Positions 43,435 through 51,163 of a stretch of 64,000 nt of DNA are shown here, in pieces (position 1 is the stretch's first letter; each line of letters starts with the position of its first letter). The position numbers and the translations under genes were made by a program. The notes under the pieces are model-generated. The model was not told the DNA's origin. It made no database searches and was given only the letters and a program-made list of their open reading frames with translations. Source of the stretch: JAMXLO01 sp041487355 (GTDB taxonomy: Bacteria; Pseudomonadota; Alphaproteobacteria; Acetobacterales; Acetobacteraceae). The stretch covers positions 1-64,000 of the forward strand of contig JBGPND010000003.1 in assembly GCA_041487355.1 (NCBI GenBank), in the 5' to 3' direction.

Positions 43435-44573
43435 TGCGTCGGTTTTCCTCCGGCATCGTCCGGCGCCGCGAACGCGTTCTCATATGCGGCCAGAGAATAG
43501 GACAGCAGCGCCTGAGTGGCGACGACGGCGGTGGCGCGGGCACGGACCCTTGCTACCCAATCGGCGCCGATGTCTGCGTCGTTCGACGCATCGATCTCGT
43601 CCGCCGCCTCGCTGAAGCGTCCGTCACGGGCCAAGGCACGAAGATGCTCGACCAGCTTTGCGTTGCCGGCCGGCGCCGCTCCGCCGAACAGCGTGGTGAC
43701 CCGTGTCCAGCCACGGCTGGTCCAGGATGCCGCCGCATCGGAGCGAGCCGCCAGGCGTGCCACGACGACGTCGAATTCGTCGGCGAGGTCGCGCATCGTC
43801 GGCGCGCCAGCGCTCACCCGACGCAACTGTTGCAGAGCACGGTCTATTCCTGCCGGGAATGGACCAACGGAAGCCAGTGCGGCCACCTCTCGATTGATCG
43901 GCAGACCGGCATCCACGTCGCGCCGCAGGCGCAGTGCCAGAGTGAGCAGGCCGGTCGCACGCACGCGCCCATCGAGCGCCAGCGTCACCGAGCGAAGGTC
44001 CCTGGTCTGTTCCGACAGCTTGTCGACCGCGCGCGCCAGCGTCTCGCCGGCTGCGTGATCGGCTTTGAGCGCGGCCACGGCACGCGTCACGTCGGCATTC
44101 GTCGCCTGCTGCGCAGCCACCAGCCGGCCGATGCGCGCGTCATACTCCGCCAGGTGGGCGTTCAGCGCCTGCATCGCCTGCTCGCGCGCGAGACGCCACC
44201 CCGCCTCGATGGCAGGCGACGGTGCGAGCAGGCGCGATACCGCGTTGCCCTCGCCGACCCATGCATTCGCGGCATCGGCGATCACCGGCCGCAGTGTCGG
44301 CGCCGCAAGAGAAATGGCGGCCGCGATGAGGGCCACCAGCGCGCAGAAAATCACCAGCCACCGTCCGCCACGCCGTCGCTCGGACGCGGCAGGTTCCTTC
44401 GGTTGCCCCGCAACTTCCGACGCCGGCGGAGCGACAGAAGCCGTGGCATCCGCTGCAACGGTTGCCGCTGCTGAAATCGTTTGGCTGATCGGCACCACCA
44501 CCGCTGGGCCGTCACCGCTGCGCGGACGGCGCGCTTCCTCGACGAGCGGTACCAGCGATACCTGCTCGCTCAT
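43431..44573 (-). CDS. Mitofilin/Mic60-domain membrane protein, copy 1
   Basis: A 380-residue inner-membrane protein: a Pro/Ala-rich cytoplasmic N-terminus, one transmembrane helix (WLVIFCALVALIAAAISLAA), a periplasmic coiled coil (LARAVDKLSEQTRDLRSVTL), and a C-terminal helical domain with LALRLRRDVDAGLPINREVA, LRALARDGRFSEAADEID and ADWVARVRARATAVVATQAL. This order is that of alphaproteobacterial mitofilin (COG4223) proteins, relatives of mitochondrial Mic60, which bend membranes and bridge inner and outer membranes. The usual gene context is next to haem biosynthesis genes, but here it is translationally coupled to an RND adaptor. The ATG at 44573 is chosen over a GTG at 44600. A second mitofilin-like gene lies at 50169. 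Confidence 0.75.
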   Translation of the reverse strand: MSEQVSLVPLVEEARRPRSGDGPAVVVPISQTISAAATVAADATASVAPPASEVAGQPKEPAASERRRGGRWLVIFCALVALIAAAISLAAPTLRPVIADAANAWVGEGNAVSRLLAPSPAIEAGWRLAREQAMQALNAHLAEYDARIGRLVAAQQATNADVTRAVAALKADHAAGETLARAVDKLSEQTRDLRSVTLALDGRVRATGLLTLALRLRRDVDAGLPINREVAALASVGPFPAGIDRALQQLRRVSAGAPTMRDLADEFDVVVARLAARSDAAASWTSRGWTRVTTLFGGAAPAGNAKLVEHLRALARDGRFSEAADEIDASNDADIGADWVARVRARATAVVATQALLSYSLAAYENAFAAPDDAGGKPTQ

Positions 44574-44669
44574 CGCTTCGCGGTTCCCTGGCGAGACCAC
44601 GCCTTACAGCGGACCGGAAGACACGCAAGCCGGAAACGCATGGAGCCCGAGCTTCTGATTCTGTTGGAA

Positions 44670-44724
44670 GTAGCGTAAGTTGACGCTACAGAACGTCCCG
44701 CTATGCGTCAACCGCCGTTATACT
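44670..44724 (+). promoter_or_regulatory. Operator-like dyads and -10 element before the DUF6524-like pair
   Basis: A perfect dyad GTAGCGT-aagttg-ACGCTAC covers 44670-44689. A second inverted pair, GTTGACGC (44679-44686) and GCGTCAAC (44705-44712), overlaps it. A good -10, TATACT, is at 44719-44724, but no matching -35 is at the correct distance, which suggests an activator-dependent promoter. The region lies between two divergent genes. Confidence 0.5.
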
Positions 44725-44778
44725 GTTTCACACCGGGCGGGCAGTGATTTAACGAAAGGCAGTTTCCGAGGAGTTGCC

Positions 44779-45192
44779 ATGTACGGGATTGCGCAGCCGA
44801 TCGGCATTCTCGTCCGCATGCTCGCCGTGCTGTTCCTGGTCGCCGCGACCTACAACCCGAGCGGCTACTCGTATTACCACTGGGCATTCCGCGGCAGCAC
44901 CGATTACTGGGCACTGAAGATCTTCCTCGGTCTGCTGATCCTCTTCGGCTACGTGTTCTGTGTCTATGCGACATGGCGTTCGCTGCGGCTGATGCTGAGT
45001 GTGCCGCTGCTGCTGGTGATCTTCTGCTGCCTTTGGCTGCTGTCCGACTGGGGCGTGCTCGACCTGTCCGATTGGCTGCAACGCACGCTCGCGCTGGAAA
45101 CCTCGCTCGTCATCCTGCTGGGGACCGGTGTCAGCTTCTCGCTCATCCGCTACCGGCTCAGCGGCCAGCTCGACTCGCGGACGCTCACCTGA
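44779..45192 (+). CDS. DUF6524-like four-helix membrane protein, first of a tandem pair
   Basis: A 137-residue inner-membrane protein with four hydrophobic helices. The first includes MLAVLFLVAATYNPSGYSYY, and the NPSGYSYYHW motif after it is shared with the neighbour. The ATG at 44779 follows the ribosome site CCGAGGAG; longer readings lack hydrophobic character. It resembles the small membrane proteins named DUF6524, for which no function is known. The gene is followed 55 bp later by a paralogue of 134 residues. The surrounding genes are RND and ABC-type envelope genes, so a membrane or stress role is possible. Confidence 0.75.
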   Translation: MYGIAQPIGILVRMLAVLFLVAATYNPSGYSYYHWAFRGSTDYWALKIFLGLLILFGYVFCVYATWRSLRLMLSVPLLLVIFCCLWLLSDWGVLDLSDWLQRTLALETSLVILLGTGVSFSLIRYRLSGQLDSRTLT

Positions 45193-45247
45193 CCATGCTA
45201 GTTGATCTGATTATGCAACGGACCTGCCGGCCGAGGCAGGTCTTGCG

Positions 45248-45652
45248 ATGACCGCGGCCGGCATCCTGGTCAGGACACTGACATGCTTCCTGCTGGTGTT
45301 CGCGACCTGGAATCCCACCGGATACAGCTATCTCTCCTGGGCCCGTTACAGCCCCAGCGCGACTGCTCCGGAGATAGCGGCGGCAGGCGCGGTTCTGCTG
45401 GGCCTGCATATCCTGTTCGTGCGGATCGCCTGGCTGTCGCTTGGTGCCGACGGCATCTCGGGCGCCGTTGCGATACTCCTCGCCGGCGTCTTCACCCTCG
45501 CCGAGTTCGGCCTGGTCGATCTCTGGCAGGGCGTCGCATGGACCTATCTGCTCCTGATGGGCTTCTCGCTCGTGCTGGCGATCGGCGTCACCTGGTCGCT
45601 GCTCAAGCGGCGCATCGTCGGCCAGTCCAACTATCTGAGCCCGCCGCCCTAG
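45248..45652 (+). CDS. DUF6524-like four-helix membrane protein, second of a tandem pair
   Basis: A 134-residue membrane protein with four helices, paralogous to the preceding gene: both have (V)RxLxxFLLVxATxNPxGYSY near the N-terminus, here LTCFLLVFATWNPTGYSYLS, and a charged C-terminal end after the last helix (LLKRRIVGQ). The pair probably arose by an old tandem duplication, since only the helix pattern and the NPxGYSY motif are well kept. It is followed by a 33-bp-arm palindrome. No function is known. Confidence 0.75.
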   Translation: MTAAGILVRTLTCFLLVFATWNPTGYSYLSWARYSPSATAPEIAAAGAVLLGLHILFVRIAWLSLGADGISGAVAILLAGVFTLAEFGLVDLWQGVAWTYLLLMGFSLVLAIGVTWSLLKRRIVGQSNYLSPPP

Positions 45653-45684
45653 AGCACGTTCAGCATAACTGGAATCTCTCCGCT

Positions 45685-45762
45685 CGTGATGGGTATCGCT
45701 GCGCTCAACCCATCCTACAGGCTGGGGCGTAGGATGGGTTGAGCGCAGCGATACCCATCACG
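45685..45762. repeat. Perfect 33-bp inverted repeat after the DUF6524-like pair
   Basis: Arms at 45685-45717 and 45730-45762 are exact reverse complements (core TCGCTGCGCTCAACCCATCC) around a 12-bp loop. This sequence type is known as a dispersed palindrome in many proteobacterial genomes. It lies between a plus-strand gene end and a minus-strand gene end and could terminate both. Confidence 0.92.
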
Positions 45763-45805
45763 ACTGGCGAGGCCTCGCCGCGTGTCCGGTCACGCTGAAC
45801 CTGCC

Positions 45806-46486
45806 CTAATCCGGGTCGGGCACGGGCATGACCTCGGCCGGCAAGGGACGATGCCGCCGCCGCGCTCCGTTGACCGCGCCGACCAGCCGCCCGAACAGCG
45901 GCGGCTCGTCATAGCGATAGTCCTGGATCAGCAGGACAGCGAACAGGAACAGCCAGAAATTCAGGCGGTTGGCCGACCAGAGCACGAGCGGCCCGAGATA
46001 GACGGTGCCGAACGCGCTCGCAGCGAATGTCGCCAGTTCGGCCAGCAGGAAGCGAGGCGTGCCGTCGGGTGGCCCGGCCATCCAGACGCCGATCGCACGG
46101 ATCAGCCAGAGCGTGACCGCCAAGGCAAGCCAAGCCTGCAGGTCGCGCCGCGCATCGTCGTAGCGCAGCGCGGCCAGCAGCGCGCCGGGCCCATGAATCG
46201 CCATGCTGCGCGCGAGTTCGACGAACTGCATGAGGCCAAGGTCCCAGAAGCCGCCAACCGACACGATGGCGTCCCAGGTCAGGCCTTCCGGCGGCAGGAT
46301 CACCGCGAGCATGGCAATGCCCAGCATGATGCCGGCGAGAACGGTCGGATCCGCCAGCCCCCCGGCCCGTCGGCGCCAGGGGCGTGCCCAGAGCGCCACC
46401 CACTGCCAGGCAAGCAGCGGCGCAACGACGACGAACGCCCGAAGGGTGAAATGCCCGACCTCGCCGAGGACCTCGAGGACATCCAT
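45806..46486 (-). CDS. Multi-span membrane protein of unknown function
   Basis: A 226-residue integral membrane protein with about five or six helices (for example AFVVVAPLLAWQWVALWARP and VLAGIMLGIAMLAVILPPEG) and a short basic C-terminal tail. The N-terminus MDVLEVLGEVGHFTLRAFVV fits the ATG at 46486. I do not recognise the family. It lies 55 bp downstream of a 147-residue gene in the same direction, probably in the same transcript, and converges on the palindrome behind the DUF6524-like pair. Confidence 0.7.
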   Translation of the reverse strand: MDVLEVLGEVGHFTLRAFVVVAPLLAWQWVALWARPWRRRAGGLADPTVLAGIMLGIAMLAVILPPEGLTWDAIVSVGGFWDLGLMQFVELARSMAIHGPGALLAALRYDDARRDLQAWLALAVTLWLIRAIGVWMAGPPDGTPRFLLAELATFAASAFGTVYLGPLVLWSANRLNFWLFLFAVLLIQDYRYDEPPLFGRLVGAVNGARRRHRPLPAEVMPVPDPD

Positions 46487-46541
46487 GGCGGGGCTCAGTG
46501 CCGCCGCGTGCCTCGCCAGCCAGCGGGCCGGCGCGCGAAGT

Positions 46542-46985
46542 TCACAATTCGACCCGGCGGTACCATCTCCGCGACCGCAGGAATCCGGCCCGGCGCGGTC
46601 GCCAGCCATTCTCGATCATGATCCGCTTGAGCTGGCGCCGCGCTTCCGCCTCGCCGATCGCATTGTCGGAGAAATCGCGCAGCACCTCGGCGGTGCGCCG
46701 GAACTGGCGGCGGGAGATCAACCCGCTTTTGCCGGCATGCCGGCTTAGCACCTGCTGGATGCGGCGCCCAGCTTCGGATTCGAATACGTAGCCGTTGTCC
46801 TCGGCCACCGAGCGCAGCGCGCCGCGGGCTTCGTCGAGCGGGAGTCCGAGCCTGGTCACCGCTTCCTCGAGCAGATGGCGTTCCTGCGTGCGATCGATGA
46901 ACCGGCAGCCAAGTCCGTTCAGCTTCACCAGGTCTGCGAAGCGCCTCGCGTTGTCGTCGCTCCTGACCATCTCGCCTGCAGCCAT
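46542..46985 (-). CDS. Small basic helical protein of unknown function
   Basis: A 147-residue soluble-looking protein, rich in Arg, with two helical parts (VRSDDNARRFADLVKLNGLG and LDEARGALRSVAEDNGYVFE) and a strongly basic C-terminus (NGWRPRRAGFLRSRRWYRR). The pattern suggests nucleic-acid or acidic-lipid binding, but no domain was recognised. The start at 46985 is supported by a promoter-like sequence whose -10 ends 36 bp upstream. A second in-frame ATG at 46970 is possible. Confidence 0.68.
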   Translation of the reverse strand: MAAGEMVRSDDNARRFADLVKLNGLGCRFIDRTQERHLLEEAVTRLGLPLDEARGALRSVAEDNGYVFESEAGRRIQQVLSRHAGKSGLISRRQFRRTAEVLRDFSDNAIGEAEARRQLKRIMIENGWRPRRAGFLRSRRWYRRVEL

Positions 46986-47020
46986 CAATTTCGCGGCTCC
47001 CGCGCCCCCATCGGCACACG

Positions 47021-47049
47021 ATATAATTGTGTTCACACCGCTGTGTAAA
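47021..47049 (-). promoter_or_regulatory. Sigma-70-like promoter for the small basic protein and membrane protein genes
   Basis: Read on the minus strand, TTTACA (47044-47049), a 17-bp spacer and TTATAT (47021-47026) form a good promoter. Transcription would begin near 47014, giving a leader of about 29 nt before the ATG at 46985. ACAC/GTGT inverted half-sites overlap the spacer. The plus strand carries TATAAT at 47022-47027 but no -35 partner was seen. Confidence 0.55.
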
Positions 47050-47274
47050 CCCTGGAGCGAGAAGCGGACCGACTTCGACATGCCGGTGGCCCGGGACTGG
47101 TTTGGCGGGCGATGTCGATGTCATGACGAAATGGAGCTGCTTTGGCATCCGGCCGCGAGCCGCCCCTCCCGCGTCGGATTGCGCTCCGGCCGCCGCGGCA
47201 TGCTAATAGATTGCAATGCTGAAAATGCGGCGATTGCGAACGGCCGCCACCTGCCGGTTTGCGGAGATTTCGAC

Positions 47275-47409
47275 GTGGATCGCTCTACCCTGACCATGGC
47301 GTTCATGCTGGCGATCGCGGTCAATCCGGCGAGCGCGCTCGCCTGGCAGGGCCACCAGCCAGTCACCCGCGGCAATTTCGCAAATCCTGCCGCCGTGAGC
47401 CTTCACTGA
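47275..47409 (+). CDS. Possible small secreted peptide
   Basis: A 44-codon frame with a GTG start, the site GGAGA 7 bp upstream, a signal-peptide-like N-terminus (MAFMLAIAVNPASALA) and a 21-residue mature tail beginning WQGHQPVTRG. It lies immediately before the partner gene of the ABC/MlaE fusion. The support is only the ribosome site and the hydrophobic profile. The remainder of the 46986-47465 spacer contains the minus-strand promoter and otherwise nothing recognised. Confidence 0.3.
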   Translation: MDRSTLTMAFMLAIAVNPASALAWQGHQPVTRGNFANPAAVSLH

Positions 47410-47465
47410 TCCGCTCGTACGGACATCACGTCCGGCGGCTCGCCAACCTGGCCTGGCACGGCATC

Positions 47466-48599
47466 GTGCGAGCCGCCTCCGGGCGCTCTTCGGCACTGCG
47501 CCCGGCGCGGCAATGGACGCTGAGCATCGGGCTGGTCGTGCTGTTCGCGGCGCTTGGCTGGTCGGCGCTGCCCCACGAGGTCACCGGGGAAGCATCCGCA
47601 CTGAGTTTTCGCGACAATGCCGCCAACGGCTCCGGCATCGGCGCTCCCGTGTTCGTGCTGCGCGACGAAGGCTCGACGGTGCGGTTCGGCAACGCGGTCC
47701 TGGCGCCGGGCGGGGTGATCCGGGTTGGGCTCTACGATCCGCTCGACCCGTTGCTGGCCCACGCGACGGAACCCGTGTCGCTGCCCGGCGACCCGAGGCT
47801 GCTCTGGCTGCTCGCCTCGCCACGGGAACGTCAGGCCTTGCGCGACGCAACCGCCGATCTCGCACTTGCGCTGTCGCAGTCGGTGCTCGCCATCATGCGC
47901 TCACCCGAATTCGTCGGCGACTACCGTGACCGTTTCGTGCAACTGGTGCGCGCCGACCTGCGGAACGCCTGGCAGGCCACGCGCACAAGCGGCGCCTGGC
48001 AGGAGCTGCTGCACGGCTATGAGCCGATCCTGCGCGACACCGCCGCGCGTGAACTGCGCCCGATCATCGAGGCGCATTTCCGCGGCGTGCCCATGCGCAT
48101 GCTGCGCGCCAATGCGTTGCAGATGATCGACCCGTTCCATGACACGCTATGGAACATGCTGCCGATCGAGGAGGCTCTCCAGGCGGCCTTCCAGGAGATC
48201 CGCGACCGCGAAATTCCCGAGCGCGCAGGCGGCCGGCTGCTGGAGGCGTCCCCCACCTCGGCCTTCCTGCGCGTCTTCCTGGAGGCGATGGGCAACGAAC
48301 TGGCACACGATACCGCGCTGGAGGACCTGGTCGGTGAGTTGGTGTTCGACGAACGCTTCCGCCCCTACCTGAACGTCGCCATCGCGCGCGCCATCGACCT
48401 CGCGCGTATCGCGCCGCGCCTGCTGGTCAGCCTGCATGGCAGCACCGACCTGAACCCGGTGGCCGCGTTCGTGATCCGGACGCTGGTCTCCGGCCGGTCC
48501 GACCGGGTGGTCGTGTTCATGAGCCCCGCGCAGCGCGACGAGCTGATCGCGCTGGATCCCACTTTCGTGCATCCGCTGGACCATCTAGGGCCGAGCTGA
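47466..48599 (+). CDS. Membrane-anchored partner of the ABC/MlaE fusion protein, family unrecognised
   Basis: A protein of about 377 residues with a basic N-terminus, one transmembrane helix (LSIGLVVLFAALGWSALP) and a large periplasmic part: a short beta-rich section (SGIGAPVFVLRDEGSTVRFG) followed by a long helical domain (DRFVQLVRADLRNAWQATRT) and a final beta/alpha section (VIRTLVSGRSDRVVVFMSPA). Its stop overlaps the start of the ABC gene by 1 bp (TGATG). By position it takes the place of the MCE protein in Mla-type systems, but I see no MCE motif. The start is uncertain; the GTG at 47466 is the most downstream credible codon before the helix, without a strong ribosome site. Confidence 0.65.
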   Translation: MRAASGRSSALRPARQWTLSIGLVVLFAALGWSALPHEVTGEASALSFRDNAANGSGIGAPVFVLRDEGSTVRFGNAVLAPGGVIRVGLYDPLDPLLAHATEPVSLPGDPRLLWLLASPRERQALRDATADLALALSQSVLAIMRSPEFVGDYRDRFVQLVRADLRNAWQATRTSGAWQELLHGYEPILRDTAARELRPIIEAHFRGVPMRMLRANALQMIDPFHDTLWNMLPIEEALQAAFQEIRDREIPERAGGRLLEASPTSAFLRVFLEAMGNELAHDTALEDLVGELVFDERFRPYLNVAIARAIDLARIAPRLLVSLHGSTDLNPVAAFVIRTLVSGRSDRVVVFMSPAQRDELIALDPTFVHPLDHLGPS

Positions 48600-50110
48600 T
48601 GGCCGACATCGTCCCGCTTTCGTTCTCTCTCGCGGTCAGCGACCTGACGATCGTCCGGCCGGACGGCGAGGTGCTGCTGCGCGATGGGTCGCTCGAGATC
48701 AAGCCCGCCGAACTGGTATTGCTTGTCGGGCCCAGCGGCAGCGGCAAGTCGACCCTGCTGCTGCTGCTCGGTGGACTGCTGGAGACCGGACCAGGGAACT
48801 GGCAGGTCTCCGGCCGCCTGACCTGCGGCGACGAGAGCTTCGACCTGGCGCACGACCGGGCGGGCGTGGGCGGCGTGGTGTTCCAGCACTATGCCCTGTT
48901 CGACGATCTGGACGCGCAGGAGAACCTACGCATCGCGCTCGACCACGCACCGCGCGGAACGAATGCAATGGCGACGGACGTCGCCGCCATGCTGGCCGAC
49001 ATCAATCCGCGGCAATCGATCAGTTCGTGCAGCGGCGGGCAGCGCCAGCGTCTGGCGATCGCCCGCACCGTGATCGCCAACCAGCCGGTGCTGCTGTTCG
49101 ACGAACCGAACTCCGGCCTCGACATTGCCTCGGCGCGCCGGCTGCTCGAGGTGATCCGCGGCCTTTGCGGCACCATGGGCAAGCCGGCGCTGATTGCGGT
49201 GCATCACTTCGAGGAACTGCTGCCGCTGGCCGACCGTGTGGTGGTGATCGATCCAAGGACGCGCCGCCTGGTCGAACTGCCGCCCGAGGCCGGGCCGGTG
49301 GAGGCCAGGCTCGAAGAGGCCGCGGCACAGGCCCCGCATGGTCCGTCCGATCCGTTGCAGCGCCTGTCGCGCTGGCGGCTGCCGTCCAGGCATCGCTCGC
49401 CCGCCTGGTGGTTCGGCCGCTACGTGGTCGGCTATTTCTGGCTGCTCTGCGCCGCGCCGATCATGCTGCTGTACATGGGCGCCGGCGCGGTGATCATCGG
49501 CTTCGTCACGGTGTGGTTCGGCTTCAACTACCACTCGTTCGGCGGCATCCTGAAATCCGTGCTGCATGACGAGACGCTCGTCGGCCTCGGCATGGTGCAG
49601 TCGCGCGTCGCCATCCCGTTGATCGCAAACCTACTGTTTGTTGCGCGTAACAGTGCCGTTATCGCCGCCGATGTCGGGAACCGGGTGATGTCCTCGCAGT
49701 TCCAGGCCATGGCGAATCTCAACATTCCCGGCCGCACCTATGTGTTCGCGTCCATCCTGCTGACCATGGTCGCCGGCTCGGTCGCCTTCCTGCTGCTCTC
49801 GCTGCTGTTGGGAAGCTGGGCGGCACAGGAAACCTGGCACGTGCAGTTCCCGATGCAATACCGGGCCCTGTTCCGTACGCAGTTCTTCCGCAACGTGCTC
49901 GATGAGAGTGGCTGGCCGCTGCCGCTGATGGGCTGGGTGGTGGTGAAGGCGGCGGTCAGCGCACTTCTGGCAGCCGCATCGTCGATCCTGATTGCGCTGG
50001 GGCCCAAGCCATCCAGCCAGGCGGTGAACCGTTCGGTGGCGAACGCCATCGTCATCGGCGTGATTCTGACTCTCGTCGTGCACGCCGGCATCTCGATACT
50101 GACGAACTGA
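48599..50110 (+). CDS. Fusion of an ABC ATPase with an MlaE-type permease
   Basis: A 503-residue inner-membrane protein. Residues 1-235 are a full ABC ATPase: Walker A GPSGSGKST (44-52), Q-loop VVFQHY (Gln 96), signature CSGGQRQRLAIA (144-155), Walker B LLFDEP (165-170) and the switch His in LIAVHHFEE. Residues 265-503 follow the MlaE permease pattern, with VQSRVAIPLIANLLFVARNS, VMSSQFQAMANLNIPGRTYV and the C-terminal VNRSVANAIVIGVILTLVVH. In standard Mla systems ATPase (MlaF) and permease (MlaE) are separate proteins and an MCE protein (MlaD) joins them. Here they are fused and the MCE protein is missing. Phospholipid or other lipid transport is the inferred role. Confidence 0.88.
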   Translation: MADIVPLSFSLAVSDLTIVRPDGEVLLRDGSLEIKPAELVLLVGPSGSGKSTLLLLLGGLLETGPGNWQVSGRLTCGDESFDLAHDRAGVGGVVFQHYALFDDLDAQENLRIALDHAPRGTNAMATDVAAMLADINPRQSISSCSGGQRQRLAIARTVIANQPVLLFDEPNSGLDIASARRLLEVIRGLCGTMGKPALIAVHHFEELLPLADRVVVIDPRTRRLVELPPEAGPVEARLEEAAAQAPHGPSDPLQRLSRWRLPSRHRSPAWWFGRYVVGYFWLLCAAPIMLLYMGAGAVIIGFVTVWFGFNYHSFGGILKSVLHDETLVGLGMVQSRVAIPLIANLLFVARNSAVIAADVGNRVMSSQFQAMANLNIPGRTYVFASILLTMVAGSVAFLLLSLLLGSWAAQETWHVQFPMQYRALFRTQFFRNVLDESGWPLPLMGWVVVKAAVSALLAAASSILIALGPKPSSQAVNRSVANAIVIGVILTLVVHAGISILTN

Positions 50111-50168
50111 AACGAAGCGCCTACACTGAACATTGAGCCGCACCCAGAGAGCAGGAAGGTGATCGCCC

Positions 50169-51029
50169 GTGGACCACGACGAGACACAGGACACCACGCG
50201 GACTGCCCAAGCCGATGATTCTTCAAGCGGCGCGCGCCTGGCCAGCTCGGCCCGGACGCTCGCCATCATCGCGTTGGTCGTCGCGCTGACCGCGCCGTTC
50301 TGGGAGGAGGCCCTTCTCGGCAGCATCAACATCCATCTGCCAGTCGCGCGCGAGTTGGCGGAGACCGCTCGCGGCGTCGATAAGCTGGAACGCAGGACCG
50401 TGGAGCTGGAACAGCAGCTAGGCGCCACAACGACGCAGCTCGGCAGGCTGCAGGCGCAGCTCACCCAGGCCGTCAACCAGGCCAATGCCGCCGCCGACCG
50501 TGTCAGCACACTGGCGATGATGGAGCTGACGGTGGCATTGCGCCGCCCCGGCGGGTTCGAGCTGGAACTCGCCGCGCTGCGCGCCGCCACGCCGGACCTC
50601 GGCGACCTCAAGCCGCTGCTCGACCAGATCGAGCCCTATGCTGTGACGGGGGTGCCAAGCGCGGCACAGATCCGGCAGGACTTCTCCCGCATAAGCACGC
50701 GCATCCAATGGGCCGAGCGCGGCTACATATCGGTGGCCTGGGTCACGCGCCTGTTTCCCTGGCCGCGCAAGACCGCCGCGCAGCCGGCCGCGGTGCCGGA
50801 CAACACGTCGCAAGTGCTCACGCAGGCCGGCACGCAGATCGGCAGCGGAGACCTGGCCGGGGCGGTGTCCACCGTGCAGCAGATCGGCGGCTCGCATCAG
50901 GAGGCACTGGCGGACTGGATCGAGGATGCCAATGCCCGCGTGGCCGCGGACGCCGTCGCACAGCGCCTCAACGATCAGATCGTCCAGCGCGCCGGCCGGA
51001 CCACGCCGCAGAAACTCGGCAAGACCTGA
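50169..51029 (+). CDS. Mitofilin/Mic60-domain membrane protein, copy 2
   Basis: A 286-residue inner-membrane protein with one N-terminal transmembrane helix (ARTLAIIALVVALTAPFWEE), a periplasmic coiled coil (LERRTVELEQQLGATTTQLG) and the mitofilin-like C-terminal domain (LEPYAVTGVPSAAQIRQDF-type segment, GSGDLAGAVSTVQQIG, EALADWIEDANARVAADAVA). It is shorter than the copy at 43431-44573 but has the same order of parts. The GTG start follows AGGAAGG. It lies 58 bp after the ABC/MlaE gene in the same direction and was probably recruited as a spacer or bridge across the periplasm for that transporter. Confidence 0.78.
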   Translation: MDHDETQDTTRTAQADDSSSGARLASSARTLAIIALVVALTAPFWEEALLGSINIHLPVARELAETARGVDKLERRTVELEQQLGATTTQLGRLQAQLTQAVNQANAAADRVSTLAMMELTVALRRPGGFELELAALRAATPDLGDLKPLLDQIEPYAVTGVPSAAQIRQDFSRISTRIQWAERGYISVAWVTRLFPWPRKTAAQPAAVPDNTSQVLTQAGTQIGSGDLAGAVSTVQQIGGSHQEALADWIEDANARVAADAVAQRLNDQIVQRAGRTTPQKLGKT

Positions 51030-51064
51030 AGCCATTCACGAGCGCGCGAAGCACGCCTCACCTC

Positions 51065-51148
51065 ACTGTCATTGCGAGCGCAGCGAAGCAATCTCGGGGT
51101 GAGTGCCCACCGACCCCGAGATTGCTTCGCTGCGCTCGCAATGACAGT
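51065..51148. repeat. Perfect 36-bp inverted repeat between convergent genes
   Basis: Arms at 51065-51100 and 51113-51148 are exact reverse complements (core CATTGCGAGCGCAGCGAAGC) around a 12-bp loop. The core is a widespread dispersed palindrome of proteobacterial genomes. It lies between the ends of the mitofilin-like copy 2 and the cupin gene and can serve as a two-way terminator. Confidence 0.93.
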
Positions 51149-51163
51149 CGGACGGGGCTCGTC

